Position numbers and translations under genes: made by a program
Shown here: positions 17,660-27,010 of the stretch, in pieces
How positions within the stretch are numbered: position 1 is the stretch's first letter
How the letters are laid out: every line of letters starts with the position of its first letter
NCBI GenBank assembly: GCA_965205385.1
Contig: CBDBGS010000006.1
Coordinates: 372,001-436,000 of the forward strand
Direction of reading: 5' to 3'
Source of the DNA: CATOSP01 sp965205385
GTDB taxonomy: Bacteria; Chloroflexota; Dehalococcoidia; Lucifugimonadales; UBA3495
DNA length: 64,000 nucleotides
Notes under the pieces: model-generated
What the model was told of the DNA's origin: nothing
The model's database searches: none
Seen by the model: only the letters and a program-made list of their open reading frames with translations

Positions 17660-17805
17660 GAGGACGCTCCCCCGTTTCCTGGCCGGTCCAGAGCCGGCCA
17701 TTGCGATGTAGGGTGCCAACGCCTAGTATAAGGCAGTCCCATCACTCCCCACCATCACGCTTTAACCCGCGTTCTTCCGCGGCGCGCCACTGAGAGGAAA
17801 CACCC

Positions 17806-20800
17806 ATGTTCAAGATCGGCATCGACGTCGGCGGCACTTTCACGGACTTGGTAGTCGTTGAACAAGGTCAGACGCCCCGGTACTTCAAAACGCCGTCGAC
17901 ACCGCAGGACCCATCGGAAGGCGTGATGGCCGGGCTGGAAGATGTGGCCGCGGGCTACGAATTGCCCTTGCCGGAACTGCTCGAGGCAACCGAGTTGGTG
18001 ATCCACGGGACAACCGTGGCAACCAACACGCTGGTGGAACGCAAGGGGTCAAGGGTCGGATTGATCACGACGGACGGTTTCCGCGACTTGCTGGAAATGC
18101 GGGAGGGGTTGAAAGAGGACCGGTACAACCTGCGGATGACCCCCTTTGCGCCCCTGGCGCCCCGGTACCTCCGCCTCGGCGTCACGGAGCGTGTCCGAGC
18201 CGACGGCAGTGTCGACACGGCCCTGGACCTGGATGATCTGGACCGGGCGCTGGATACTATGGAGAAAGAGGAGGTAGAGGCTCTTGCGGTTTGCTTCCTC
18301 TTTTCGTACCTGAACCCGGCTCACGAAAGGATGGCCGCGGAGCGGATCCGCGCCAGGTTTCCGGGAATCTACACCTCTCTTTCCGAGGAGATAATTCCCC
18401 AGATCAAGGAATTCGACCGGCTTAGCGCCACGGTCATCAACTCCTACGTCGGCCCGGTGTTTAGCGAGTACCTGGACCGGCTGCGGCAGCGGCTCGACCC
18501 TTACCGGCGGGTCCGCGACGTGTTGATCATGCAGTCCAATGGAGGGGTCGCCCCAATCGAAGAGTCCATGCGCCAATCGGTGAGGGCGATCCTGTCCGGC
18601 CCCGCGGGTGGGGTGAACGCGGTCGCTGCCCTGGGAGAACGATTGGGCCAGTCTAAGACCATCGCCTTTGACATGGGCGGGACCAGCACCGACATCTCCC
18701 TGGTCGAAGACGGTGTTCCCCACCTGACCACCGAGAAGTTCGAGGCCGGATGGAAAATCGCCGTGCCCATGATTGACATCCACACCCTCGGAGCCGGAGG
18801 GGGTAGCATTGCCCGGGTGGATGAGGGTGGGATACTCCACGTGGGGCCGGACAGCGCCGGGGCGGACCCTGGTCCGGCTTGCTACGGGAAAGGCGGCAAC
18901 GACCCAACGGTGACCGACGCGAACCTCGTGTTGGGCTACCTGGACCCGCAAAATTTCCTGGGTGGGAGGGCTTCGCTGGACGCCGCGATCGCTGAGAAGG
19001 CTTTGGAGGAAAGCATCGCCGGACCCCTGGGAATCTCCACCGTAGAGGCGGCCTATGGCGTGAGCAGGTTGGTTTCAACCGCCATAGCCGAGGGTATCCG
19101 GCTCATGTCGGTCCAACGCGGGGTGGACCCCCGTGAATTCGCCATTATGGCCTTCGGCGGAGCCTCGGGACTTCAGGCGGGCCAGATCGCCCGGCAACTT
19201 CAGGTTGAGAAGGTCTACATCCCGGCGGCCGCGCCGGTGCTATCGGCGTTCGGGATGCTTTCCACAGATTTGAAGTACGACTTTTCCCGCTCCTATCCCG
19301 CGAGCCTCAACACGATAGATCTGGGTCAAGTCCGGGCAATTGTTGCCGAACTGGAGGGCCAGGGCCGCGCGAAGCTGCATGACCAGGGGGTAACCGTAGA
19401 CGACGTGGAGGTGTTCCCGTCGGCGGACATGCGATACCTGGACCAGATATACGAGGTCCCAATCCCGCTGCCAGACCTGGAACGGGATGACGAGCCGTTT
19501 TTGTCGGAGTGGGAGTCAAACTTCCACCAGAGATACCAGGAGTTGTACTCCTACCGGCAGCAGGACCAGGAGGTGCGGCTTGTTACCCTGCGGGTGACCG
19601 TCGTGGGCCGTCTTCCCCGGGTGTCCCTGCCCGATGCCCTACCTAGAGGTGGCGTGGCCGGGGCGAAGCAGACTCGCCGCGTCTACTTCGGTGAATGGTT
19701 GGACGTCCCGGTTTACGATATCGACACCCTTTCGCCCGGAGTGGAGATCAACGGCCCGGCGGTCCTGGAAACCGAATTCACTACCGTTGTGGTGGAGGTG
19801 AGGGACCGGGTGACCATGGACCGTATGGGTGGAATCGAGATGCTGGTGGGGGCAGACAACTTAGGCGCGGTTGCAACTGGGGCAGCCGGGGAAGGCGGAC
19901 GCCCCGACCCCATAACCCTGGCGGTAATAGAGCACCGGATGGAGTCGATAGCCCGGGAGATGACCGAAGTCATGCTTCGCACCTCCATGTCCCAGATACT
20001 CAACTCCAGCCGGGACTTCTCAACCGCCATCCTTGACGCAGACTGCCAGTTAGTGGCCCAGGGCGAGGGAATTCCCGTCCACATTAGCGCCCTGCCGGTG
20101 GCCGGGGCGGCGGTGCGGGACTACTTTGGAGACGACATCTCGGACGGTGATCTTTTCATCCTGAACGACCCGTATTTCGGCGGCAGCCATCTACCGGACA
20201 TAACCATCATCCGGCCCGTGTTCCACGAGGGCGAGCTTCTGTTTTTCGGAGTCAACCGGGCCCATCACAGCGATGTGGGCGGCGGCACTCACGGCGGATA
20301 CAACCCCGCGGCGACCGAAATCTTCCAGGAAGGGCTCCGGATTCCCCCGCTGAGACTCTACGACAAAGGTGCGCCCAGAAACGACTTGCTTCAAATGCTG
20401 TCCGCCAACGTCCGCCAACCTGAGAACTTCCTGGGCGACCTGAACGCCCAGATCGGATCGGTGATGATTGCCGCCCAGCGCATTGAGTCGTTGCTGGAGA
20501 GCTATGGGGCCGCTCGACTGCTCTCCGCGGTGACCGATATCCTGGCCGCTACCGAAATCCAAGTCCGCAATTTCATTTCCAGTTGGCCCGACGGAGTCTA
20601 CCGGGGAGAGTCTCTGGTCGACGATGACGGATTCGACAACAAACTGGTGCCCATACGCGCGGAGGTCACAATAGCCGGGGACTCTATGACCATCGACCTT
20701 AGTGAGTCCAGTCCACAGGTGACCGGGTTCATCAACAGCGCCTACGCGAATACCAGGTCCCTGGCTCACGCCGCCATCATGTATCTTGCCCCCGCGGACG

Positions 20801-21537
20801 TGGCGCGTAACGAGGGCTCCATGCGGCCCGTGCGGGTGATCGCACCTCGTGGGCTGGTGGTCAACGCCAACCCTCCCGCGCCGGTGTGCATGAGCACCAA
20901 CCACTGTGCCGAAGAGATCGTGGAGGCGGTGTTCCAAGCGCTAGCCCCGGCTATCCCCCATGCCGTGTCGGCGGGGTTCTCCCGGCGGCTCCGGTACGCC
21001 ATAACTGGTACTGACCCCCGCACAGGGCGGCGCTTCATCTGGCATTTCTTCCTGGCGCGGGGCGGCGGCGGCGCATCCTACGGGAACGATGGATGGACGG
21101 GAGTCGGAGAAGTGAACGTGGCAGGAGGAATCCGGTCGCCCAGCATCGAAGTCACGGAAGAACGGTTCCCATTTTTCATTCGGCGCCACGAGCTGCGGCC
21201 CGACTCCGCCGGAGACGGAAGATGGCGGGGCGGGCTGGGCGCGGTCTGTGACCTGGTGTACGAAGGGTCAGGGATCGCGCTCCTCAACACGGCCGGCGAC
21301 GGCGTAGTCGTGCCGCCGTTTGGCTTATTTGGCGCGGAGCCGGGACTACCCCACACTTACAAGATCGTATTCAACGGCTCAGAAAGGGTTTTGGGTTCCA
21401 AGGAAACAGGTGTGGTCGTAAATCCCGGCGACCGGATCGTCTGCCTGTCCTCCGGCGGTGGGGGCTTCGGAGACCCCTCTAACCGCGACCCGTCCGCCCG
21501 TAATTGGGACTTACGGAACGGGTACGTGACGGGATAG
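17806..21537 (+). CDS. Fused hydantoinase A/B (5-oxoprolinase-like) protein
   Basis: A 1243-residue protein joining two domains usually coded by separate bacterial genes. Residues about 1-680 are HyuA-like: the ATPase start GIDVGGTFTDLVVV, HGTTVATNTLVERKG and FDMGGTSTDISLV. Residues about 695-1235 are HyuB-like: DPITLAVIEHRMESIAREM, then NDPYFGGSHLPDITIIRPV and a Gly-rich C-terminus (LSSGGGGFGDPSNRDP). The single-chain A-B order is that of eukaryotic 5-oxoprolinase, so it may open a hydantoin, oxoproline or related cyclic amide with ATP. ATG with GAGAGG upstream. Lone gene, transcribed away from the S9 peptidase. Confidence 0.9.
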   Translation: MFKIGIDVGGTFTDLVVVEQGQTPRYFKTPSTPQDPSEGVMAGLEDVAAGYELPLPELLEATELVIHGTTVATNTLVERKGSRVGLITTDGFRDLLEMREGLKEDRYNLRMTPFAPLAPRYLRLGVTERVRADGSVDTALDLDDLDRALDTMEKEEVEALAVCFLFSYLNPAHERMAAERIRARFPGIYTSLSEEIIPQIKEFDRLSATVINSYVGPVFSEYLDRLRQRLDPYRRVRDVLIMQSNGGVAPIEESMRQSVRAILSGPAGGVNAVAALGERLGQSKTIAFDMGGTSTDISLVEDGVPHLTTEKFEAGWKIAVPMIDIHTLGAGGGSIARVDEGGILHVGPDSAGADPGPACYGKGGNDPTVTDANLVLGYLDPQNFLGGRASLDAAIAEKALEESIAGPLGISTVEAAYGVSRLVSTAIAEGIRLMSVQRGVDPREFAIMAFGGASGLQAGQIARQLQVEKVYIPAAAPVLSAFGMLSTDLKYDFSRSYPASLNTIDLGQVRAIVAELEGQGRAKLHDQGVTVDDVEVFPSADMRYLDQIYEVPIPLPDLERDDEPFLSEWESNFHQRYQELYSYRQQDQEVRLVTLRVTVVGRLPRVSLPDALPRGGVAGAKQTRRVYFGEWLDVPVYDIDTLSPGVEINGPAVLETEFTTVVVEVRDRVTMDRMGGIEMLVGADNLGAVATGAAGEGGRPDPITLAVIEHRMESIAREMTEVMLRTSMSQILNSSRDFSTAILDADCQLVAQGEGIPVHISALPVAGAAVRDYFGDDISDGDLFILNDPYFGGSHLPDITIIRPVFHEGELLFFGVNRAHHSDVGGGTHGGYNPAATEIFQEGLRIPPLRLYDKGAPRNDLLQMLSANVRQPENFLGDLNAQIGSVMIAAQRIESLLESYGAARLLSAVTDILAATEIQVRNFISSWPDGVYRGESLVDDDGFDNKLVPIRAEVTIAGDSMTIDLSESSPQVTGFINSAYANTRSLAHAAIMYLAPADVARNEGSMRPVRVIAPRGLVVNANPPAPVCMSTNHCAEEIVEAVFQALAPAIPHAVSAGFSRRLRYAITGTDPRTGRRFIWHFFLARGGGGASYGNDGWTGVGEVNVAGGIRSPSIEVTEERFPFFIRRHELRPDSAGDGRWRGGLGAVCDLVYEGSGIALLNTAGDGVVVPPFGLFGAEPGLPHTYKIVFNGSERVLGSKETGVVVNPGDRIVCLSSGGGGFGDPSNRDPSARNWDLRNGYVTG

Positions 21538-21567
21538 GGGTGTCCAGGTCGAACTCTGCCGCTACGA

Positions 21568-21573
21568 TACAAT
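21568..21573 (+). promoter_or_regulatory. Possible -10 box for leaderless transcription
   Basis: TACAAT ends 6 bases before the ATPase ATG, and no Shine-Dalgarno sequence is present. Transcription would then begin at or near the ATG itself. No convincing -35 box is seen. Confidence 0.35.
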
Positions 21574-21579
21574 AAGTTT

Positions 21580-22947
21580 ATGCTCACTAACATTCGCCTA
21601 CGAAACTTCAAGGCATTCAAGGACACGGGCAGCGTCGAGATTGCCCCATTGACCGTCTTGACGGGGCCTAATAGCTCGGGGAAGAGCGCCATTCTCCGGG
21701 CTATGATGGCTCTTCGCCAGACGGTCGAGAGCCGTAATACCGCCACGGCATTCGTGCCTTCTGGAAGTTACGTCGATCTCGGTGCATACGAGGAGTTTGC
21801 GTTCGGAGGTGATATTAAATCGTCGGTCAGTTTCGACGTCGGATGTAGGGTTCAAGCGGGCCAGGTTCCAATTCTCGGCGGTCCAATTACAATCAGTGAG
21901 GGAGCGAACGACCTTCATCTATCGATAGAGATTGCGTATCTGTCCTCCTCCGATAGGATATACCTCGTTGAATCGGTTATAGAGTCAGAACGGGAAGGTG
22001 TACGAATCCATAGGACTACTAAACGCGGCAAAGCTATCGGAAGGTCGTATAGAACCCGAGTCGCGGACTCAATCGAATTCGAAGTTGATCTGGTTGACAC
22101 AGCGACGGTGAAATTCTCCGCTACGCCTCCGTTCCACGTCAGGGATACCAAACGTCTCGACGATGAAGCGAGTAGGAACAGGCTTATGGGTACTCAGATG
22201 TGTCGGGATGTCGAGGATCGAGTGTTTCGAGAACTGTCCGGGCTAATTTACATCGGGCCTCTGCGAGAACGCCCGAAGCGGATGTACATCTCTACTGGAG
22301 AAACGCCGAGGGAGGTCGGCATTGCTGGGGAATTAGGACCGGCAGTTCTTTGGAGCGCGTCAGGAGACAGGGTACTGAACTTGAAAGACAGGGCATCTCG
22401 ATGGTGTTCTCACATGGATTTGGGTGCTGAAATCCGGCGAGACACAATGTATGGAGGCTACTTCCAAGTATTTGTACTTGACCCTAATACGTCCATGCCC
22501 ATAAATCTTCCAGACGTCGGTTTCGGCATGGGTCAGATTCTCCCAATTCTGATTCAAGGACTGATTGCTCCTCCCGGTGCAACTTTGCTGCTGGAGCAGC
22601 CTGAAATTCATCTGCATCCGAAGGTTCAGGCCGACCTGGCCGATTTTCTCCTTGAGGTTAGGTAACGCGGTGTAGGCGTGATCGTAGAGACCCATAGTGA
22701 ACACCTAATGACTCGCCTACAAAGGAGGATAGCTGAAGAGACACTAGATCCCGAGGATGTGGCCCTCTATTACGTTACCCCATCCAGGGACGGCTCGTCC
22801 TGGGAGCGTGTGGTGATCGACGAGTTCGGCCAAATCCCGTCTGCTCCTGAAGGTTTCTTCGAGGAAGGGTTTGAGGAGACGTTTAAGTTCATGAGTGCAG
22901 TAGGCGCTCGCAAGGCACAAGGAAACCGGGCCGGAGACAGTAAATAG
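21580..22947 (+). pseudogene. AAA family ATPase (DUF3696-like), split by one in-frame TAA
   Basis: An SMC/ABC-like ATPase of the small AAA_15/AAA_21 type. The first part (21580-22665, 361 residues) has Walker A GPNSSGKSAILRAMMALRQT and the signature/Walker B region LLLEQPEIHLHPKVQADL. A TAA at 22663-22665 then interrupts it. Reading on in the same frame, the conserved continuation follows at once: GVGVIVETHSEHLMTRLQRR and 80 more residues to 22947. So it is a nonsense codon, not a frameshift, inside a 455-codon gene. A GTG at 22678 could restart the tail. The bases are AT-richer than the neighbours. It pairs with the PIN-like gene that follows. Confidence 0.75.
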
Positions 22948-22964
22948 TCGAGGCGATGGATTGA

Positions 22965-23402
22965 GTGATCGATACTGACGTGTTGGCAAGGGCGGAACAG
23001 GGCGATGAGCGGCACGATCACTGCTTAAACGTACTACGATTGTTGGGAGCTATTCGGGCTTCGAACCACGTGATTGCGGTAGACGACGGCGATATGATCA
23101 ATCGAGAATATCGAAAGAATCTAGACTCTTCCGGACTCGTGTACCGATTTTTGCAGAGTTTTGCTAGTCGCGGTCGAGTTCGGCACGTGTCGGGAAGACT
23201 TACCAACCGCATGTCACGCGACCTACGGAATCGGCGCTTTGACCCTGACGATGATGTATTTGTCGCGGTGGCTTCCAGATCCTCCAGTGAGCGGCTAGTC
23301 GCCGAGGAGACCGGCTATGCGGTGACGATAGTGGACTACTTGTCGAACCGCGGTGTCCGAGTGATCAATTGCGAGGTAGCCTCTGGCGAGGCAGATCCAT
23401 AA
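22965..23402 (+). CDS. PIN-like domain protein paired with the AAA ATPase
   Basis: A 145-residue protein with a PIN-nuclease pattern: IDTD at the very N-terminus, a central acidic pair (DDGDMINREYRKNL) and a later RRFDPDDDVFVAVA strand with Asp residues, then VTIVDYLSNRGVRVI. PIN domains are metal-dependent RNases. GTG start at 22965; an ATG 9 bases upstream is closed by TGA. It begins 17 bases after the ATPase tail and shares its lower GC. The ATPase-nuclease pairing suggests a defence or toxin role (inference). No database match could be run. Confidence 0.6.
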   Translation: MIDTDVLARAEQGDERHDHCLNVLRLLGAIRASNHVIAVDDGDMINREYRKNLDSSGLVYRFLQSFASRGRVRHVSGRLTNRMSRDLRNRRFDPDDDVFVAVASRSSSERLVAEETGYAVTIVDYLSNRGVRVINCEVASGEADP

Positions 23403-23424
23403 AATTACGCCTCCACTGCCCAAC

Positions 23425-24207
23425 CTACTCCTCCGCCACTACATAATTGCGCAGGGTGCCGACGCTGCTGATTTCGACCTCGATGGTGTCTCCTGGGAAC
23501 ATGTCGCCGTCCGCTCCCTGGGTGCCCATCCATAGGACGTCGCCCGGATAGAGGGTGGCGTACTTGCTTAGCTCGTGAATCCAGGTGGCAGCATCCCAGA
23601 TTTGGTCCGCCGAGGAAAAGTCCTCCCAGACCACCCCGTTATGGCGCACGATGATTTGGAATCCCTTAGGGTCGAGACCGGTTACGATCCACGGACCCAG
23701 GGGCTTCCAAGTGTCGCAGTTCTTGCCGCGGAACATCGTCCGGTCGGCTTGCTGCCAAGGGCGCTGGCTGATGTCGTTGCCGATGGTGTAGCCGAACACA
23801 TAGTCCAAGGCCTCGCTGACAGGAACGTTTCGGGCTTTTCGCCCCATCACTACCGCAAGCTGGCCTTCCGGCTGTACTGCTCCGGAGGACTCCGCGGGCA
23901 CGACGATATTCTCTTCGGAGCCAATGATGGCATGGACCGAGCGGTAGTTGGGAGAGGGTCTGTCGGGGTAGGACGGCGGCGACCCCCTTCGCGCGGCCAT
24001 ACCTTCCACGTGGCCCCGGTAGTTGGGACCCGCGGCGTAGAGCATGGCCGGCTTAATCGGAGCCAGGAGCTTTACATCGACCAGGGCGTAGACGTGGTTA
24101 GTTACCGCATAGTCCGTAAGTGGGTCACCCCAAACTTCGGTTACGTTGCCGTCCTCGACGACGCCGAAGCTGGTCTTGCCGGCGTTCTCAAACCTGCACC
24201 AGATCAT
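23425..24207 (-). CDS. Fumarylacetoacetate hydrolase (FAH) family protein
   Basis: A 260-residue FAH-fold enzyme; the family includes C-C hydrolases, decarboxylases and hydratases on 2-keto acids. The metal-site Asp is in GYTIGNDISQRPWQ, and PLGPWIVTGLDP is a family block. The usual E-x-E metal pair of FAH enzymes reads E-G-Q here (QPEGQLAVVMG), so one ligand is changed. The N-terminal lid is short. ATG start. It lies divergent from the first CoA-transferase pair, which suggests a shared catabolic theme. Confidence 0.85.
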   Translation of the reverse strand: MIWCRFENAGKTSFGVVEDGNVTEVWGDPLTDYAVTNHVYALVDVKLLAPIKPAMLYAAGPNYRGHVEGMAARRGSPPSYPDRPSPNYRSVHAIIGSEENIVVPAESSGAVQPEGQLAVVMGRKARNVPVSEALDYVFGYTIGNDISQRPWQQADRTMFRGKNCDTWKPLGPWIVTGLDPKGFQIIVRHNGVVWEDFSSADQIWDAATWIHELSKYATLYPGDVLWMGTQGADGDMFPGDTIEVEISSVGTLRNYVVAEE

Positions 24208-24278
24208 ATTCTCATCCCCAGAGGCGCGAATTTGAGGTATAAGGGAGCATACGCGCCTGTAGTGTTCCGGTCAGCCGC

Positions 24279-24284
24279 ATTATA
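24279..24284 (-). promoter_or_regulatory. Possible -10 box (TATAAT) for the FAH-family gene
   Basis: A perfect TATAAT on the minus strand lies about 72 bases upstream of the FAH ATG. The -35 region is only a weak match (TTTCCA at 16 bases). Confidence 0.35.
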
Positions 24285-24442
24285 TCCCCAGGACTACAAC
24301 TGGAAAAGAAAGTTCTCGTCCCGGTTGCAGCGCTGTCCTATCGACGCTATATTCGTGGCTACGGTTGCCCGAGGAGCGGCAATGCTAAAGATGATCCCCA
24401 TCTCGCTGCTTGCGGACCCAGTCTAAATTCAGTCGAGGACAC

Positions 24443-25654
24443 TTGCCTGACCTGGCATTAGAAGACGTCAAAGTTCTGGACCTCACTCATCAAGTTGCAG
24501 GTCCGTATTGCACCAAGTTGTTGGCGGACTATGGCGCGGATGTGACCAAAGTTGAGCGTCCGGGGTTGGGAGACTCCGCCAGGGGAATGGGACCGTTCCC
24601 CGGAGATGCGCCGCACCGGGAAAGGAGCGGGATATTTCTCCACTTGAACACCAACAAACGGGGCATCACCTTGGACCTCAAGAGCCGCGCCGGGGCCAAG
24701 GTGGTCAGGGAACTCGCCCGGGATGTGGACATTCTGGTCGAGAACTTCCGCCCCGGGACGATGGAACGCCTTGGGCTCGGCTACGACACCCTGCGGGTCG
24801 TCAACCCCGGTCTGGTAATGACTTCCATCTCCAACTTTGGCCAGACGGGGCCCTACCGCGATTATCGTAGCGCCGAGATCATGGTCTACGGGATGGGCGG
24901 AGAGATGTACTCCACAGGCCTCGATGAGCGGGAACCCGTCAAACTGGGGGTCAATGTACACCTGTACCAGGGCGGAGGAGTGGCGGCGGTTGCCACTATG
25001 GGCGCTCTCTTCGCTTCCAGACTCCAGGGACTCGGCCAGCACGTCGACGTATCGTTGATGGAATCCCAGGTGGGTTCCATAGACCGCAGGATGAGTATGC
25101 TGCTGACCTATCAATACACGGGAGAGGTCACCGGGCGGTCGCCGCTGCGGACCGCCGGTTATCCCAACGGCGTTTACCCCTCTTCCGACGGTTACTTCCA
25201 GGTCAGCGGCTCAAGGAATTACTTCCCCAGGGCCGTGAGCATGATGGGGTATCCTGACTTCCTCGACGACCCCAAATGGCACGAACCAGACGCCCAACTG
25301 GACGCTGACCTTCAGGAAGAATTCGAGCCCCTTTTCCTGATGTGGACATTGGAGCGCACCAAATACGAGGCGTGGCACACAGCCCAGGGATCAAGAGTCC
25401 TGAGCGCGCCTTTGAATACGATGGAAGACCTGGCCCATGACCCGGAGTTTTTGCGCCGGGGAGCATTCGAGGAAATCGACCATCCGGCGGCGGGCCGGCT
25501 AAAGTATCCCGGACGTCCTTTCGTGATGTCCGAGTCGCCCTGGACTGTCCGGCGTCCAGCGCCCCTGCTCGGGGAACACAACCGCGAAGCGCTATCCGGA
25601 CTCGGCTACACCGATGAAGACATGGTCCGGTTGAGGTCGCGAGGCGTAATATGA
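24443..25654 (+). CDS. CaiB/BaiF class III CoA-transferase, catalytic Asp missing (pair 1, first gene)
   Basis: A 403-residue CaiB/BaiF protein. The N-terminus has VLDLTHQVAGPYCTKLLADY, GADVTKVERPG and NTNKRGITLDL; FGQTGPYRDYRSAE follows. The catalytic aspartate of class III enzymes (Asp169 in oxalate formyl-CoA transferase, 24 residues before the conserved GQ) is replaced: the segment reads VNVHLYQGGGVAAVATMGAL, with Leu at that position. TTG at 24443 is preferred, with GAGGA just upstream; TTG at 24410 is the other option. It is followed after 27 bases by a second CoA-transferase that keeps the Asp, so they may form a heteromer. Confidence 0.85.
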   Translation: MPDLALEDVKVLDLTHQVAGPYCTKLLADYGADVTKVERPGLGDSARGMGPFPGDAPHRERSGIFLHLNTNKRGITLDLKSRAGAKVVRELARDVDILVENFRPGTMERLGLGYDTLRVVNPGLVMTSISNFGQTGPYRDYRSAEIMVYGMGGEMYSTGLDEREPVKLGVNVHLYQGGGVAAVATMGALFASRLQGLGQHVDVSLMESQVGSIDRRMSMLLTYQYTGEVTGRSPLRTAGYPNGVYPSSDGYFQVSGSRNYFPRAVSMMGYPDFLDDPKWHEPDAQLDADLQEEFEPLFLMWTLERTKYEAWHTAQGSRVLSAPLNTMEDLAHDPEFLRRGAFEEIDHPAAGRLKYPGRPFVMSESPWTVRRPAPLLGEHNREALSGLGYTDEDMVRLRSRGVI

Positions 25655-25681
25655 CCCGAAGCGAGTCGAGAAGGAGCAAGC

Positions 25682-26980
25682 GTGGCTAATCTCCCTCTGG
25701 AAGGCATCCGGATACTTGACATAACCGTTGTGTGGGCAGGCCCTTACTGCACATCGTTCCTGGCGGACCTTGGAGCCGAAGTAATCCGAGTCGAGACGAT
25801 CAACACCTTCGTTCCGCTGGGGCGGGGGTCCATGGCACACCCTACCGAAGCTATGCTCAAGTCGATGGGATCTTTCGCCGGGGGTACTCCCGGACGGCTT
25901 CCCGGCAAGCGGCCCTGGAACCGCTTCCCTCTCTTTAACGCTCACGCCCGGAACAAGAGGAGTGTGACGCTGGACCTTCTGCGTCCGGGCGGGATGGATA
26001 TATTCAAGCGGCTGGTCAAGATCAGCGACGTCTTCGTGGAAAACAACCCCACGGAGACCATGGAAAAATTGGACATTTCCTACTCTCTGCTAAAAGAGGA
26101 CAACCCGGAGATCATCATGCTCCGGATGCCCGCCTACAGCAACGACGGCGTTTATCAGAACTACCGGGCGTTCGGGCTGCACATCGAGGGTGTGGTTGGC
26201 CATACCCTGCTGCGCGGCTACGAGGACATGGACGCAACCGCCAACAGCGGCGTGCTCATGTCCGATGCCACCGCCGGGACCCAGGGCGCGTTCGCCGTGA
26301 TGGCGGCCTTGCATTTCCGGAACCGGACAGGCAAGGGGCAGTTGATCGAGCTTTCCCAGGCGGAGAACGTGCTGCCCTTTATGGGTCAACCCTTCCTGGA
26401 TTACTCGATGAACCAACGCAGCGCCGGCGCAACCGGCAACCGCCACCCCTCGGCGGTTCAGGGCTGCTACCCCTGCAAGGGCGAGGACCGTTGGGTAACC
26501 ATCACCATCTTTGGTGACGATGATTGGGAGGCGTTCATCGGGGCCATTGGCAGTCCGGAGTGGGCAGAGGACGAGAAATTCACCGACTCCCTGAGCCGTT
26601 ACCAGCATCAAGACGAGCTCGACCCGCGGATATCAGAATGGACGAGGCAGGTAGACCACTACGAAGTAATGCGCCGTCTTCAGGAAGTGGGAGTGGCGGC
26701 GGGACCGGTCCTTGACCAACGGGACGCCTACGCGGACCCTCATCTGGACCATCGAGGGATCTTCGAGGAAGTTACCCAAGAAGACGCAGGCACCCATCGG
26801 TATCCTGGGACGCCCTATAAGATGTCCGAATATCCCATGCGAATCAGGCGCGGTCCGGTGCGGCTAGGCGAGGACAATGAGTACGTGTACAAGACGCTTT
26901 TGGACTATTCTGACGAAGAATACGCCGAGTTTGAGAAGCAGGGCCATATCGGTATGGACTACGCCGACGATGTTCCTTAG
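25682..26980 (+). CDS. CaiB/BaiF class III CoA-transferase with catalytic Asp (pair 1, second gene)
   Basis: A 432-residue CaiB/BaiF protein: ITVVWAGPYCTSFLADLGAE at the N-terminus, ARNKRSVTLDL in the middle, and the catalytic Asp in LMSDATAGTQGAFAVMAALH (about residue 196). The family moves CoA between carboxylic acids through an Asp-acyl anhydride. GTG start with AGAAGGAGC upstream. It is co-directional with the preceding Asp-less paralogue. The CoA donor and acceptor are unknown. Confidence 0.9.
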   Translation: MANLPLEGIRILDITVVWAGPYCTSFLADLGAEVIRVETINTFVPLGRGSMAHPTEAMLKSMGSFAGGTPGRLPGKRPWNRFPLFNAHARNKRSVTLDLLRPGGMDIFKRLVKISDVFVENNPTETMEKLDISYSLLKEDNPEIIMLRMPAYSNDGVYQNYRAFGLHIEGVVGHTLLRGYEDMDATANSGVLMSDATAGTQGAFAVMAALHFRNRTGKGQLIELSQAENVLPFMGQPFLDYSMNQRSAGATGNRHPSAVQGCYPCKGEDRWVTITIFGDDDWEAFIGAIGSPEWAEDEKFTDSLSRYQHQDELDPRISEWTRQVDHYEVMRRLQEVGVAAGPVLDQRDAYADPHLDHRGIFEEVTQEDAGTHRYPGTPYKMSEYPMRIRRGPVRLGEDNEYVYKTLLDYSDEEYAEFEKQGHIGMDYADDVP

Positions 26981-27010
26981 AGTGGTCGACTCACCAAACC
27001 GGGGTTGCGG

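Noticed and set aside
18049..18951. 300-codon minus-strand ORF inside the HyuA domain
   Set aside because: Shadow of the hydantoinase gene.
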